A stretch of DNA of 64,000 nt, from contig FJOG01000001.1 in the NCBI GenBank assembly GCA_900073065.1, positions 1,192,430 through 1,256,429 of the forward strand, read 5' to 3'. Position 1 is the stretch's first letter. The number at the start of each line of letters is the position of its first letter. A program made the translations under genes and the position numbers. Origin of the DNA: Phialocephala subalpina (Eukaryota; Ascomycota; Leotiomycetes; Helotiales; Mollisiaceae). A model generated the notes under the pieces. It worked only from the letters and a program-made list of their open reading frames with translations. It did not search any database and was not told the DNA's origin. Positions 11,541 through 22,841 of the stretch are shown in pieces.

Positions 11541-13063
11541 TGCAAGAAAAGAAAACGAAGTCTGCGAGGAAGAACCAAACCAGATCAAAGCCTAGGAACA
11601 AGAGGAGGCGGAGGCCTCGGTGAATGTGTCAATGTTGTATTTCTTCCCTTCCCTGCCAATGCGGCGACACTAGAAACCAAATCATTCCCTTGCTGTGGAC
11701 AACTTCACGTTCCATAGCGGGGAGCTGCGGCTTGGATGATACTTCATGACGATTACAGGTTGGGAGATACAAAGAAGACTAACCATTCAAGATGGACTCG
11801 AGAGCACGCATGGCAAATCAGACACGGTATACACTAGGCTCTGATTGCACTCGGAACAGAATCCATCAGGGCAACTCGCAGTCGCGGGCCACAATCCACG
11901 ATGTTAAATTGAGACCAAGACCAAGAATATAGACAACCACACAGATATCAGCCCCCTCTCAGTTGGTTTTCGAGCGCTTTGTCGGGCCTTCTTCTGCCTC
12001 TAGGCAGCAGGCATTCTCAAACCGTGGACCCAAGTGGTGCTGGAGAATAAGTTCGGTACTAGTCGAAACAGAGTACATCGTCGAGTACAAACCCTTCCAC
12101 GCCTGCCTTCACGTTCGCTGTGTCACACGTCTGTTATTCAATGGAATCTTCTGCAAAGCAAACTCTCTCTGATCAACGACCAAGAACACAACATCAACGA
12201 GCCACCAGATACGACCTACCAGCAAACAACACAGACTCGCTTTAATCCAGCCTCAGAAGACTTCTGGCTACCAATAGCCACTGGAGCGTATCCTTAAGGC
12301 TACCAGCCAGGAATCCAAGTTTCGGCCATCAGGTCTACCGACTAAGCTACTGTCAACGAACATCGTCGAGAACCATGGCACTCATTTTGACGAGATGTAT
12401 CGAACACCGCAACGTCAGCCTCAGCATTGACACTGCCGACTTGCTGTTAATGCTGCAATTGAGATTCCGAACAATTTGATGCCAGCTTCATGCTCCTGAA
12501 TCCGAGAGGCAACAATTGTCAGGAAAAGACAAGGACTTAAGTAACGTGGATGGCGGTGACACCTTCACGCTGAAATCAAATATTGCGTCTAAACCGAGAA
12601 GGTCGGAACTGATGACAAAGATGGGATTGATCAACGGAAATTGGGAAAGTTGGAAAAGTTGGGATGAAAGTAGTATTGCTGGCTCAGACGAAAAGAAGAA
12701 CCGAGGCGAGGGCAAGGAAAAATGTAGCAAACTAAGTCATGACCCGAACCACTTTTATTGTATCTCGACTATAAACAGCAGTCTTTACGCGAGCACAATA
12801 TCATCAGACGAACGAGGAACATGTCTCGTCTCGTCCTCAAATAACCCAGCCTAATGCTCAAAACCAGAATCCTTATACCCAATAGCAAATTTGGCGACCC
12901 CAACCCAAAGGAATTATCCAACCTGTATCCCAAAAAGATTTGAAAACGCCAGTATCCAAACTCCTCTCTATGATAAAGATTTGCAAAAGCAGACAACTCC
13001 GATACCGACCCCCTAGTCCCTCTCCTTTATGAAGCAATGGAATAAAAAGAAAAGGTATAAAGA
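11541..13063. other. Gene-poor region between NLR island and zinc-finger gene
   Basis: No convincing gene is seen on either strand over 1.5 kb. The open frames lack domains and neighbouring exons. A truncated tRNA-like stretch at 12310-12349 is discussed under the rejected items. Confidence 0.4.
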
Positions 13064-14612
13064 TCATCTAATATCCAACTGAAAAGGTTTAAACCTACCC
13101 CCAACCGTCGAACACCTCGGACATTTCCTCCTCGCTCCATGCTCAGCCATCAAAACATCTACACACGCTTGACAGATCCCACAAATACATTCCGTGCAAG
13201 CATAGCTCTCTTTTAAATAAGAGATACCTTGACAAGCAGCGCAGTAGATCTGGATACTTTGAGAAGAGAAGGAAGGGGAGGAGTCGGAGAGGCCGCGAGA
13301 TTCGATGTTAAAGATGTCACCGGACTCACCACTCTCGACGGAGGGGAATGGTTCGGGGGCGTCGTTGAGGAGAGTGGATTGGGATGGTGGGGTTAGGGCT
13401 TGTTGGAGGGGGGAGGCTTGGTAGCCTTGAAAGTGGGAGGCTGAGAATGGGGGTAGGGAGGCGCGGTTTACTGATATTGGGGAGGGAGGGACCTGAAGTT
13501 GTTAGATTGGAAGAAACCAAGGTATAAGAAGAGAACTTACAGGTGTTCTATCTTCGTCAACATCTTCAGTTGCTGAAGTTGCGGCGTCTATAAGATCTTC
13601 CCATCGTTTACCATATGCAGCTGATAGTCCGCTGGAAGGTTCAGCTGAGTAGGCTTTCCGATCATAGCTCATTCGTCTCAAATGTGCATTCTCTCCTCGG
13701 GACTTTTGCCGTTTGTGTTGTGGTTCTCGAGCTCGTTTTGAAACAGATTGTTTCCGAGGACGATTGTGTGTGCTTGGGTGTCGTTGAATTGGTGGAAGTG
13801 TAGATGAGCGACCGGGGGGAGATGTAGAGAGTATGGAAGGGAGGAGTTCTCGTCGTCGTGGGTTGAGATGGGAGAATGGATCACTGGTAGGTTCGATATT
13901 GTTTGAATGTAGAGGAGGAAGTTCTATGGTATTTCGCATAGCTTGCTTGTGGGCTTCAGTGTCCGACATCCAGTCCTAGAAAAATGTCAGTAATCGGCAA
14001 AAATCTCTCTAGGGAGAAGACAAACATTTTCTGATTCCCAATCTGCTTCGAGTTTATGATTGTGTAGCTGTGCGAGTGCTGCCGCGGCGCTAGCGGCTGG
14101 CAGCATAGAACTCGACGTGTAATCGTCCAGGATCCTTGGTGTGTTAGGAGTACTCGAATCTTCGCCATAGTAACTGTGTCGGTCGTTGCCATAGCCTTCG
14201 TGGTTGTTAGCAAACTCGCAGATGTTGTGAGGGTGGTGCAGACCGTGTGGAGCAAGATTGGAGCTTGTGGGTGGAGGAGGTCGCTCGGATGGAGGGGTAT
14301 TGATCATGAGCTGGAAGCTCTCTTCAGTCGCAGGGAGCTTGGATATATAGTGTTCGGGATGCGCTCTTCGTATATGTTCTTGCATCGATCGGTATCGTTT
14401 CTCCTGTGTCACCAGATACATTGTTACTATGATTGAACGAGCACATCACGGCAGAGCTTCTTGGGGGGTACAGCAGAATGCAGCAGAGCAGGACTCACGC
14501 CCAGGCAACGTTTGCGACAGCTGGAGCCATCTTGGTTGCGCAATGGACACACAACTTCATTGTTGGCGTCCGAAACGGAGAATGAGGAGGTGAGAGAGGA
14601 GCGTGGAGGCAT
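13064..14612 (-). CDS. Zinc-finger protein with C-terminal RING-like domain
   Basis: Four exons (14612-14499, 14403-14026, 13975-13541, 13492-13064) give 451 aa, all junctions in phase. The N-terminal finger spans intron 1: VCPLRNQDGSSCRKRCLG joins EKRYRSMQEHIRRAHPEHY, a C2H2-like arrangement followed by conserved ISKLPATEESFQLM. The middle is disordered and basic (RPRKQSVSKRAREPQHKRQ), suggesting nuclear location. The C-terminus has a treble Cys cluster, YCAACQGISYL then CTECICGICQACVDV then RRKCPRCSTVGG, resembling a RING-type zinc site, ending FKPFQLDIR. A role in transcription or ubiquitin transfer is inference; I do not know a characterised orthologue. The start could also be the ATG at 14636 or 14675. 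Confidence 0.85.
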
Positions 14613-16180
14613 CGTCAGTGTTGAACCCCCCACCATGCCCAGCTGAGGGGTGATTAGATATGGTCGTAATGGCAATCGTAAACGAGCTTCAATTGATGGC
14701 GATATCGATAGCGGGAGCTGTGATGCGCATGTTCGTCGAATGTTGGACTTTGCTTTGAGGACGACGATGAAGCTTGGTGAGTTTGGATCAATAGTGGGAA
14801 GAATAGGGTGTGTACTGTGGGAGCTTCTATTGGAGATTGGAGCTGTTCCTTGAAAAGCGATACAATTGGTGTATCAAGTGCTGGTGGAATGCTCTCAATG
14901 GAGGGGTACTGCCCCCTAGCCGAGAGCTGGAGCTCACTCGAGACAGCAGAGCACAGCACAGCAGCACAGCAGAGCGCAGCGAAACGACGACTCACCCTAG
15001 ATCCGGGCTCAGGAATACCAGCTCAGCTTGGGGACGCCGCACACAACAATTCGACGGCTCTGCCTATGGAAACAAGACGGTTGTGGGAGGGGAGACATCG
15101 GCAGTGGCAAAAGCGGTGAAAAGCATGGGGTGTTGGTGTTGGTGTTGGTGTTGGTGCTGGTGCTGGTGCTGGTGCTGGTGCTGGTGCTGGTTGTTGCCCT
15201 TAGAGCGAGGGTCCCGATGGAGCGGCCATCACTTCGCGGTGGCCAATCTGGAGCTGAGGAACTGTCGAAGTACTTCGTAACAGGTGGGGGAATTGGAACG
15301 AGGTACCAGCACTGCCCATTCACGCCCAATCAGCTCCACAGCAGATACAACAAGTTTCGTCCCAATCGCTTTCCCGAGAGAAAGAACAAAGAGCGCTGCG
15401 GTCCGTGGAAAAAGCAGGTTCAGAGACCGCTGAAGATGCAAGAAATACCCATCCCGGAAGGCATCGTCGATCCAGTCTGAAGTTGATCGCAGGCAAAGAT
15501 AGGTTAGGAAAGCTGTTCTTCCTCCGCACTTTGTGAATACTCCGTACAGCCTTCGGACGGACATCCCGACTCGTCCACACCCCAAGCTTTGGTCCCAAAG
15601 GAGTCAGCTTCCGAGGATCGAGACTCCGCACTCACATGAAAGGAGGAGGAACACGTGACCGGAGCATTCTTGGGGTTGGTATCTGTCGATTCGAGGTGTA
15701 AATGGTCTTGGGTAGGTTTGACTGGAACAAGAGAGGTTGACAGAATGTGCTGGAAAGGCCACGGAGTGAGGAAGTACGAAGAGGAATAGAAAAGGCTGGA
15801 AGGTACTTTCACGATAAGATAGGTAGGTAGGAAGGTGTACGCTTCCCGATCACGTGCTACCTCTTTGGTCAACCTTGTAAGTTCCCATGAACTCACGAAC
15901 CTACTGCAGGAATTTATGTATAGGTTTTATGCTTGTAGAGTTCTCTGTTGTCCCTTGAGTATATAGTGAAGAAGAAGCCGCTCTTGTTGAGCATCGTCCG
16001 GCAGACAGGACCGCTTGAGATGTTTTAATTCCCACACGTACATCTCTCGAGACTGCAATTTCAAATAAAATATCCAACCATGATTTGATACCATGTTTCT
16101 TGCGGTCTTCTCATATTATCTACAGTCAGATCGTTGACGATGTCTCAGAACATGATAAATGGAACAAGAAGAAGCAAACG
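14613..16180. other. Intergenic region with CAGCA-rich and GGTGYT repeats
   Basis: Holds the zinc-finger promoter and 3' flank of the glyoxalase-fold pseudogene. A CAGCA-rich tract lies at about 14940-14985 and a hexamer microsatellite at 15131-15196. Open frames across the microsatellite are repeat artefacts. No gene is supported. Confidence 0.45.
15131..15196 (+). repeat. GGTGTT/GGTGCT microsatellite
   Basis: About eleven hexamer units, GGTGTT first and then GGTGCT, in one uninterrupted run of ~66 bp. The two unit types are sorted in blocks, as expected from slippage expansion. Confidence 0.85.
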
Positions 16181-16719
16181 TTACGCCCACACCTCTCCCT
16201 CAACCCTCTCAACCAACTCCACCAAATTCCTCATAGGATCAACAATGGCCACACTTATCACTCTAACCCCCTCTCTTATCTGCACTCCCTGCACTGGCAC
16301 TATGACATTCAACTCCTTCCCTTCCCCAATAATCGCTCCACATCCTTGACTCTGAGATTCACAGGCCTGAAGGCCAGAGTCAGCCACTGCTGAATCGCTA
16401 CAGAATAGCACATACCCATTCTTGAAATCCGGCTGCTTTACCCCCGGTTGCATAGATTCCGGTAGTCAAGTAAGCTTCACCATGGACGAGCCAAACCGAT
16501 AAGCTTCGAAATTGAATCCATTCAAGGAGACGGAACAGCAGGTTTCATGCCGAGGACCTTGGTGTAGAAATGCCGCATGGATCGCAGGGAGGATGAGGTT
16601 ACTGGGAAGGCGATTTCGATTAATGGCCTGGAGGAGAAAGTCAGAAGGGTTCGGAAAGACCTCCTTTTGCGTACTTACGTTAGTGTTGGGTCAGGCTGCG
16701 CTTCTTGGGGATTTTTCAT
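16181..16719 (-). pseudogene. Glyoxalase/VOC-fold gene, damaged
   Basis: Exon 1 (16719-16679) begins MKNPQEAQPDPTL. An intron (16678-16628, GTAAGT donor, CCAG acceptor) leads in phase to LIEIAFPVTSSSLRSMRHFYTKVLGMKP, the classic first beta-alpha-beta unit of vicinal-oxygen-chelate proteins. The frame then breaks near 16534; one added base would join it to SLNGFNFEAYRFGSSM. An in-frame TGA follows at 16468-16466, although it lies inside a possible 48-nt in-frame intron (GTGAAG to GCAG). The rest is intact and ends VAIVDPMRNLVELVE, the usual DPxGNLVELVE motif. The protein would be ~165 aa. It may be a true pseudogene or an intact gene with one missing base in the assembly. The metal ligands are not clear and the substrate is unknown. 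Confidence 0.7.
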
Positions 16720-18219
16720 GTAATTATGGCTTTACAAGTGATGGTAAAAGAGAAACAGAGATGAATCGCTAGAAATGAAATATCCATACTTGAGTTCCTT
16801 TTGCAAGTTATATCTTCAGACATGCTAGTTGACGTGAAGATTTTGGTCTGGCGATTCCGCTCCGAAATGCCATTGGTGCACAACCAAGTACTCTTTACAG
16901 CAACCTTAGCAGGAATAATAATATCCAAAGAGATGCATGAGAAAACCATGACTGAGGAAACACGCGTCTTGCAAAGCTTCTTGATAGGAAAAGAATGGAA
17001 CGGACAGTGAGATGTGCTTGATCATTCTCCACAATCTCATCTCCAAATTCCAGATATGTAGAAACCGATTCAATCACTGTCGAATTTCACAACACGGTAA
17101 CGGAGCTCGCTTGAGCTCTATAAAGACCGAAATGCTGTATCTTCCTGGCATCATTGAATGCTGTCCTTAATATATCATTCCTCTTCACCGAGTGTGGCTA
17201 CTGAGTCGCACGACTTGGTCGAGTTGTTTGAAACGGACGAAAAAACCATCCGAGCTGAAAATCGCGTTCAGGGATGGAGGTCGCCAAAAGCTGCTCCCTC
17301 GGTCGGCAGTCAGGCCCAAACGCAACTTCATTGGCACGCCTCAACGCCAAGAACCACGCTCCTCGCCTACGCATGCCGGTTTGCCCTTGCAGACAAAAAG
17401 ATCGACATCTCGTCTTGCTGGTCGGAGATCCTTTTCAATATTCGGCTACTCAAAACATACAACCAGAGCCGGCCTGGGCACTAAGCAGCAAGTTTCTGCG
17501 ACGACCCGGCAGTACAGGTTCCATCTCACGATGGTGATTTTTGGTCTGGCGATGGAAATGGCATCTCTGAATCTGGTAATCAGCAGAGTAGCGTCTCTAG
17601 CTCCCGATCCGGATGAGAAGATGCGACATCTCAACTGTGCTTCTCTTGTGCCGTACGGCGATTGAAACATCTTGGTTCTCCACCACTTTCCTTGGTCTCT
17701 TGGAGCTGCACACAGGTCTCGCGTCGAGTAACCAGTTCGGTGCTTCCAGCCGCGGGAGATCCACTTCGAGAGGAACCCTGCGGCTTGACGTCGAGCACAC
17801 CTCGACAAGGGGGAGTACAAGATCGTGGGAACCCCACGCTATCTCCTTTTCCTCATTTTGCGCTCTGCTGTCTTTCCAAAGCATGCTGTTGTCGAATTCA
17901 AGCATCACGTCGACGAATTGTGGCTGCTTGGTCGTCAAGTGATGCCCCGACGGTCTTGTCATCTTGGAAATAGTTGTGCATAACGGACATTTTGTTTCAA
18001 AACATTGCATCTTGAGCACCACGAACCCATCGTACTCTGGACCCGACCCCTCCAGTCTCCAGAGATATACGATACCCCGCATCACAGCTATATATATCTT
18101 TCCAGACGATTAAAGACCGCCTCTACTCGACTTCGAAACTGCCCCTCCACTACGATATATCCTAAATACACGAGCAACAACACCGTACCCGGGCCATCCG
18201 GAGCAGCAGAACATTCACC
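16720..18219. other. Intergenic region, possible degraded coding DNA at 17.2-18.0 kb
   Basis: Between 17.2 and 18.0 kb several overlapping frames on both strands are open for 100-160 codons, but no single frame, intron pattern or domain is convincing. The stretch just before 18220 is a normal-looking leader of the next gene. Confidence 0.35.
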
Positions 18220-19413
18220 ATGTCTCTAACGGTCAAGCATCTAAACACAGATGCCTCCTTCCTCCTCACATTCCAACCTCTCCTCCCTTTCCCACCAACA
18301 CCAGGCCAATCCACAACCTTCACAATAGTCGTCGACCCGTGGCTTTCCGGCCCCTCGAACATATTCCACCCATTCTTCTCGAGTTCGAAAATCAAGGATG
18401 CCGCCTGCATCTCCTCCCTCACCGAACTTCCTGAGCCAAACCTCATCATAGTATCCCAATCGAAATCCGACCACTGCCACAAAGGCACCCTCACAAAGCT
18501 CCCAAAGACCGGCGGAAAATTCATCATACTAGCTGAGCCGTCCGCTGCGAAACTTATAAGGTCTTGGAAACATTTCGACGAGAGTCAAGTTGTCACGTTA
18601 AAAGAATGGAGCAAACCGAGCAAACATACTTCATCGCCCAATATCCATCGAATACAACTGGCAGCACTCACACCCCGTGGTGAAGCTGGTGAAGTTACTG
18701 TGTCACTCATCAAAGAAGGCGACACAGCAGGCGTCAAGAACGCCGTTGCAATTACCTACAAAGCTCCCACCACCGGCATCAACCAATACCCCGACCTCGA
18801 ACTCCCCTTCACACCTCCCGCCTCCCCACGATCCTACCTCTCCCACTCAACAACCCGCACCTCCCCCTCCTCCCTCTCAATCCTCCACGCCCCGCACGGA
18901 ATCTCCTACACCCACCTAAAACCCTTCATAGCCACCCACCTAATCCAGTCCGCCTCTCTCCCCCTAACCGCCCTATTACACTGTTTCGACCGCGTCCAAA
19001 ACCCCTGGCTCCTAGGCGGGAATATATGTACAGGCGCTCCATCGGGCATGAAGATAGCGGAGGAGTTGATGGCGAGATGTTGGATTAGTGCTCATGACGG
19101 GGATAAGGTTACGAAAGGGGTGGCGAATAGGAGGATTAAGATTACGAAGTGGGGGAGACAGGAAATTGAGGATGTGGTTAGTCCTAGGACGCCGGGGTTT
19201 CCGGAGAGGGAGGGGGGATGTGAGGTTGTTATGCTTGGGGCTGGGGAGGAGAGGACCATTGGTGGGGGGATGAATTGGCCATCAACGAGGAGGGATATTG
19301 GAATACCGAAGTCGAAATCTTGCTGGGATATGCGAGGTGGTGAGGATGATGAGACGGATGTGGAGGTTGAGAGTGTGAGGGCTGAAAGCTTGAACAAGTT
19401 TCATGCGATATAA
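18220..19413 (+). CDS. Metallo-beta-lactamase-fold protein with altered metal motif
   Basis: Single exon, 397 aa, start in good context (TTCACCATGTC). The N-terminus resembles UlaG-like MBL proteins: TFTIVVDPWLSGPSN, then PNLIIVSQSKSDHCHKGTL at the position of the HxHxDH metal site. Here the first two His are Gln and Lys, leaving only DH. Later segments GGKFIILAEPSA and AITYKAP fit the beta-sandwich. A Pro/Ser/Thr-rich loop (~190-210) precedes LTALLHCFDRVQNPWLLGGNI. The reaction is unknown; loss of the first two ligands suggests changed or absent hydrolase activity. Base composition changes from C-rich in the 5' half to G-rich in the 3' half, as also seen in the flavoenzyme gene. Confidence 0.8.
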   Translation: MSLTVKHLNTDASFLLTFQPLLPFPPTPGQSTTFTIVVDPWLSGPSNIFHPFFSSSKIKDAACISSLTELPEPNLIIVSQSKSDHCHKGTLTKLPKTGGKFIILAEPSAAKLIRSWKHFDESQVVTLKEWSKPSKHTSSPNIHRIQLAALTPRGEAGEVTVSLIKEGDTAGVKNAVAITYKAPTTGINQYPDLELPFTPPASPRSYLSHSTTRTSPSSLSILHAPHGISYTHLKPFIATHLIQSASLPLTALLHCFDRVQNPWLLGGNICTGAPSGMKIAEELMARCWISAHDGDKVTKGVANRRIKITKWGRQEIEDVVSPRTPGFPEREGGCEVVMLGAGEERTIGGGMNWPSTRRDIGIPKSKSCWDMRGGEDDETDVEVESVRAESLNKFHAI

Positions 19414-22400
19414 GATGGGAAAGCCCAAAAGACTGCGGAGTTGGATAATGTTTGGAAGTGGGATGAATTATGATACGGGATAACATGGCTGGCGCACGAC
19501 TTGAAATATATGAGAGAGATACCCAAGGAGAGCATAGCGAAGCGGAGAGCGCGGTAATACTAAGCAATAAATACACTTACCAACCAGTTTACTTTTCGCC
19601 ATTTGCTCTTTTCTTTACTAGGGGTCCCGTTCTCAGCGGGACACTCAGTATAAATATGTCCTTCCAGCGGACGGAGATTTTTCATATGGTTTTCCCATTC
19701 GCGGATTCGTTGGTACAAATAAGGATATAAAATCCAGCATCATTCTGTCCTGAGTCGCTACTTGCTCTACACTGTCTGTACTGCACGATGTCTGCGAGAA
19801 AAACTATGGCCCGGGCTACCAATTGAAGCAGGCGGGAGTTAGTGTGCTTCTCCTGCTCTTTTCTACTGACCCACCAGGATGGGTACTTGTCAAGCTGAGT
19901 ATTGACGAGAATATCACTGTCAACGTTTTTCTTTTCGTTTCCTTCGTTTCCGATCAGATGAGAAATGTTCTGAAAAGTCTCTCAGCTCCGAACATGTTCG
20001 GGTCTTTCTACAATATTCGTACGCTGAGCTCCCTTGTAGCCCATTCCCAGTAGTAGAATTCAGAGTGCTTCGAGACTCCTTCCAGCCTTGCTCCATGATC
20101 TTAGCCTCTCCAGCCTCGATCACCTCCTGTGTAGGTTTAAACGCTGGTTGAGGGTTTTTAATAGTTGGGCCGTAGTTCGCATTAGCGTAAGAATTCCAGC
20201 AGGCTCGGCCGCGTGAGTCTTATGGATAGTCCTCACGCTTTCTTCCTTCTCTCTTCCCCAAACCAGGTAGATAACGTTCTTCACAACCTCCTACCTTCGA
20301 GGTTGACCGATGCCGTTTCTGTTTGGGAGAGTTTGAGGGGTCTCTTTATCCAGTGTTTGAGATCCATCTTTTTCAATTCAAGCTCATGGCGGTTCCTCGT
20401 TCTGCAAATAGTGGTAAAGCAAAACGCGGAACCAAGGAGATAATTCACTGGAGCCCGGATCTCGTGCGACATGGCTGCCCAAGGATTGCGAATTTGACTC
20501 TTTCGACTCTGGGTATAAACAATCCTGCATCCTCTACCTTCTTCCCCATGATTTGGTGTTGAGAATGACGGGGACGAAGCCGAGTTTTTGCTTCCAGCTC
20601 AACCCAGCCCTCCTCCTTTAGTTTCGCACAAAGGCTGTAAGTGGACTTCTCTCATATTTTACTTCAGATGTCCACCAAGTCGGAACATGCTGTTAATAAT
20701 CCGAGCTGTTGTCAAGAGTAGAGATGAGCTGAAAGGCAAATTTTCAAAGGACGGTCAGAAGGTGAATGCACTGGGAGAGGTACTGTCTAGCGGCAACTCT
20801 GATGGTGGCATTCGGATAATCTCTCGTGTTACTCTGGCGAACGAGGACGCTCTCTGGTGCTGTGACCCATCTCTCCTCGTGCTTTGTGTTCTGCTTCTAC
20901 TGATCGCGGTCAAGATCGGCTTTTATAACAGCTGAATCCACTCAAAAATGGAAGATAGCACGTGAACAGAACTTTCGCAACAGAGAATTTTCCAAAATTA
21001 CGTTTGGCCTTTAGTTTCCAGAGGGTATAAATATCCCCTCCTCTCCAAACCCAAGCTGACAACAAAACGGTCGCAGCTACCCTCCCGACGCACTTACGGA
21101 ACTGGCAACGAAATCCTTGCCTGCTGTTGGCTTTCGTCAGAGCATAGTGTATAAACATACCACTGCACCTGTTTCTGCCGCCTCCAAAGTTGTCCTTTGC
21201 CTTCCCGCTCGGGCCCGCCTTTCCTTGCTATTAAATTGCTGATTTTGTCGACCTAAATGGCCTTGCGATAAATGCCTGCCTGCTGAAAGGCGGTTGACAA
21301 TAGCAGTCTTATGTATCGGACAGATGATGTGGTATACACCAGCGGCGATGTACACAAGGTCTCCTTGGTGGAAACTGGTTTGAAGGGCGGGGCTGAGATA
21401 GTTGAAGCAATAGCGCGGTAAGTATTTTGAGAGAGCGATCCAAGTCGGGAAGCACCTCCCATCTTCCTTGCCTCCGAAAACTTCGACCAAGAGGACCAGA
21501 AATAATCGTCGCAAACATCATCACGGAAGACCACTGTATTTTGTAATCTTTCACGGCCAAGGAACTCCCCAAAGAACTATCAACCGAGCGTCGACGCACT
21601 TAAACATACACATAAGACGTCAACCGTGCTCGAACTGCTACACGACGCTGCAACTAGAGCTTGTGCTTCCGGAGGGTGAATTGGGCGTCCACGCCTCTCT
21701 TTGCTATCAAGAGAAATGTTTCTATCAACTCGAGCTGACTTGCGATGAAAGTCGTTGACGTGGGCGGATAGTACGAGATCAAGAAGCCGCCCGGCTCCTC
21801 GTCAACTCCAACGCAAGAGAAACAAGAACAGTTGTCATGAACTCCCTTGCCATGGACCTCGGCAGATACAGTATTCGCCACTGTCGATGCTCTCAATTCA
21901 GAGGCTGTAATCTCTCTTTATACATACTCGCTTAACGAGAGGACTCGCTGAAGTTGAGTTCACTGAATCACCTCCGCAATTCAAGTCAGCATCAAGTATA
22001 AAAAGAGTCGCAGCAGTGGGATGATTCGACAAACAATACCGAGATGAACATTACCCAACAAACGTGCCCAGCAAGGCGAGCATGCCCGCTCCTCCTGTAT
22101 AAATACCCCTCCGAAGCCGCCATAAACGCGAGAACGGCATCCAGACCCTTCTTTGGTGGAAAGACAATCCAACATGGAGCAATGCTAAGGGAATTTGGAG
22201 CTGGGCAGAGAAGGAGGAGGAAGACGAAGATACAATTGACAATCAAGATGAACATGACAACGAAAGAGCCTGAGATAGTCGATAGTACGGAGAATGAAGT
22301 CCATGTCAGCTCGGCAATCAACTGCAAGAGCTGAAGAAGATGCTGGCAGGCAATTTCCTCTAGCGCAAGTCTCTCCGCCTCGGTGCTCTGAGCTTCGCTG

Positions 22401-22841
22401 CAAGACAACCTCTGGAGTATTTATAGAATTTTTGGTTCCCCTCTTGCAGGCGACACAAAGCTGAAAGCTTGTTGAGATGTAACAGGTCATGAAGGTGAAT
22501 CGAAAGGCCCGAATATCCGGGATTGAGAAATTCTAAGTTAGACAAACGTCGGGTTAGAATTTCGGTAAAAGGGGAATTTAAGGGGCTTCGTTGTAAGCAT
22601 AGTGAGAGGACGAAGTAATGTCGGTATCGTCTTAGACGTTGATTTGAGCAGCCCCGTATAAGAAAGTGGGTTCGAAAGGAAGGACAATCTCGAGAACTAA
22701 GCAATTTAACAAGACCAGACAATGTGGCTACTTACTCCCACTCCCGTAGCACACCTCGATCATCTCCTTGCTGATTGTTTGAGACCAATGCGTGGATTTG
22801 CGTATGTACAACCCTTTTTCCTTTCCTTGCTGAAACACGAA
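19414..22841. other. 3.4-kb gene-poor region with possible gene relics
   Basis: No complete gene can be supported. On the minus strand, 20219-19920 is continuously open with protein-like composition (ANYGPTIKNPQPAFKPTQEV, then IEAGEAKIMEQGWKES), and 20620-20450 is another such patch (GKKVEDAGLFIPRVERVKF). They are separated by stops and have no ATG or clear splice sites. A 138-codon hydrophobic frame at 22408-21992 (-) is weak. The region may be an eroded gene. Confidence 0.35.

Noticed and set aside
12310..12349. tRNA-like stretch on the minus strand with an A-box match (TAGCTTAGTCGG) and a partial B-box (ACTTGGATTCC).
   Set aside because: The boxes are only ~17 bases apart, there is no anticodon arm and the B-box has three mismatches. 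It may be a tRNA-derived relic but is not a gene.
15009..15280. ORFs rich in Cys-Trp or Thr-Ser across 15.0-15.3 kb.
   Set aside because: They are translations of the GGTGYT microsatellite in different frames.
21992..22408. 138-codon hydrophobic ORF (-).
   Set aside because: The opposite strand is also open for ~97 codons, and there are no conserved motifs. Insufficient support for a gene.
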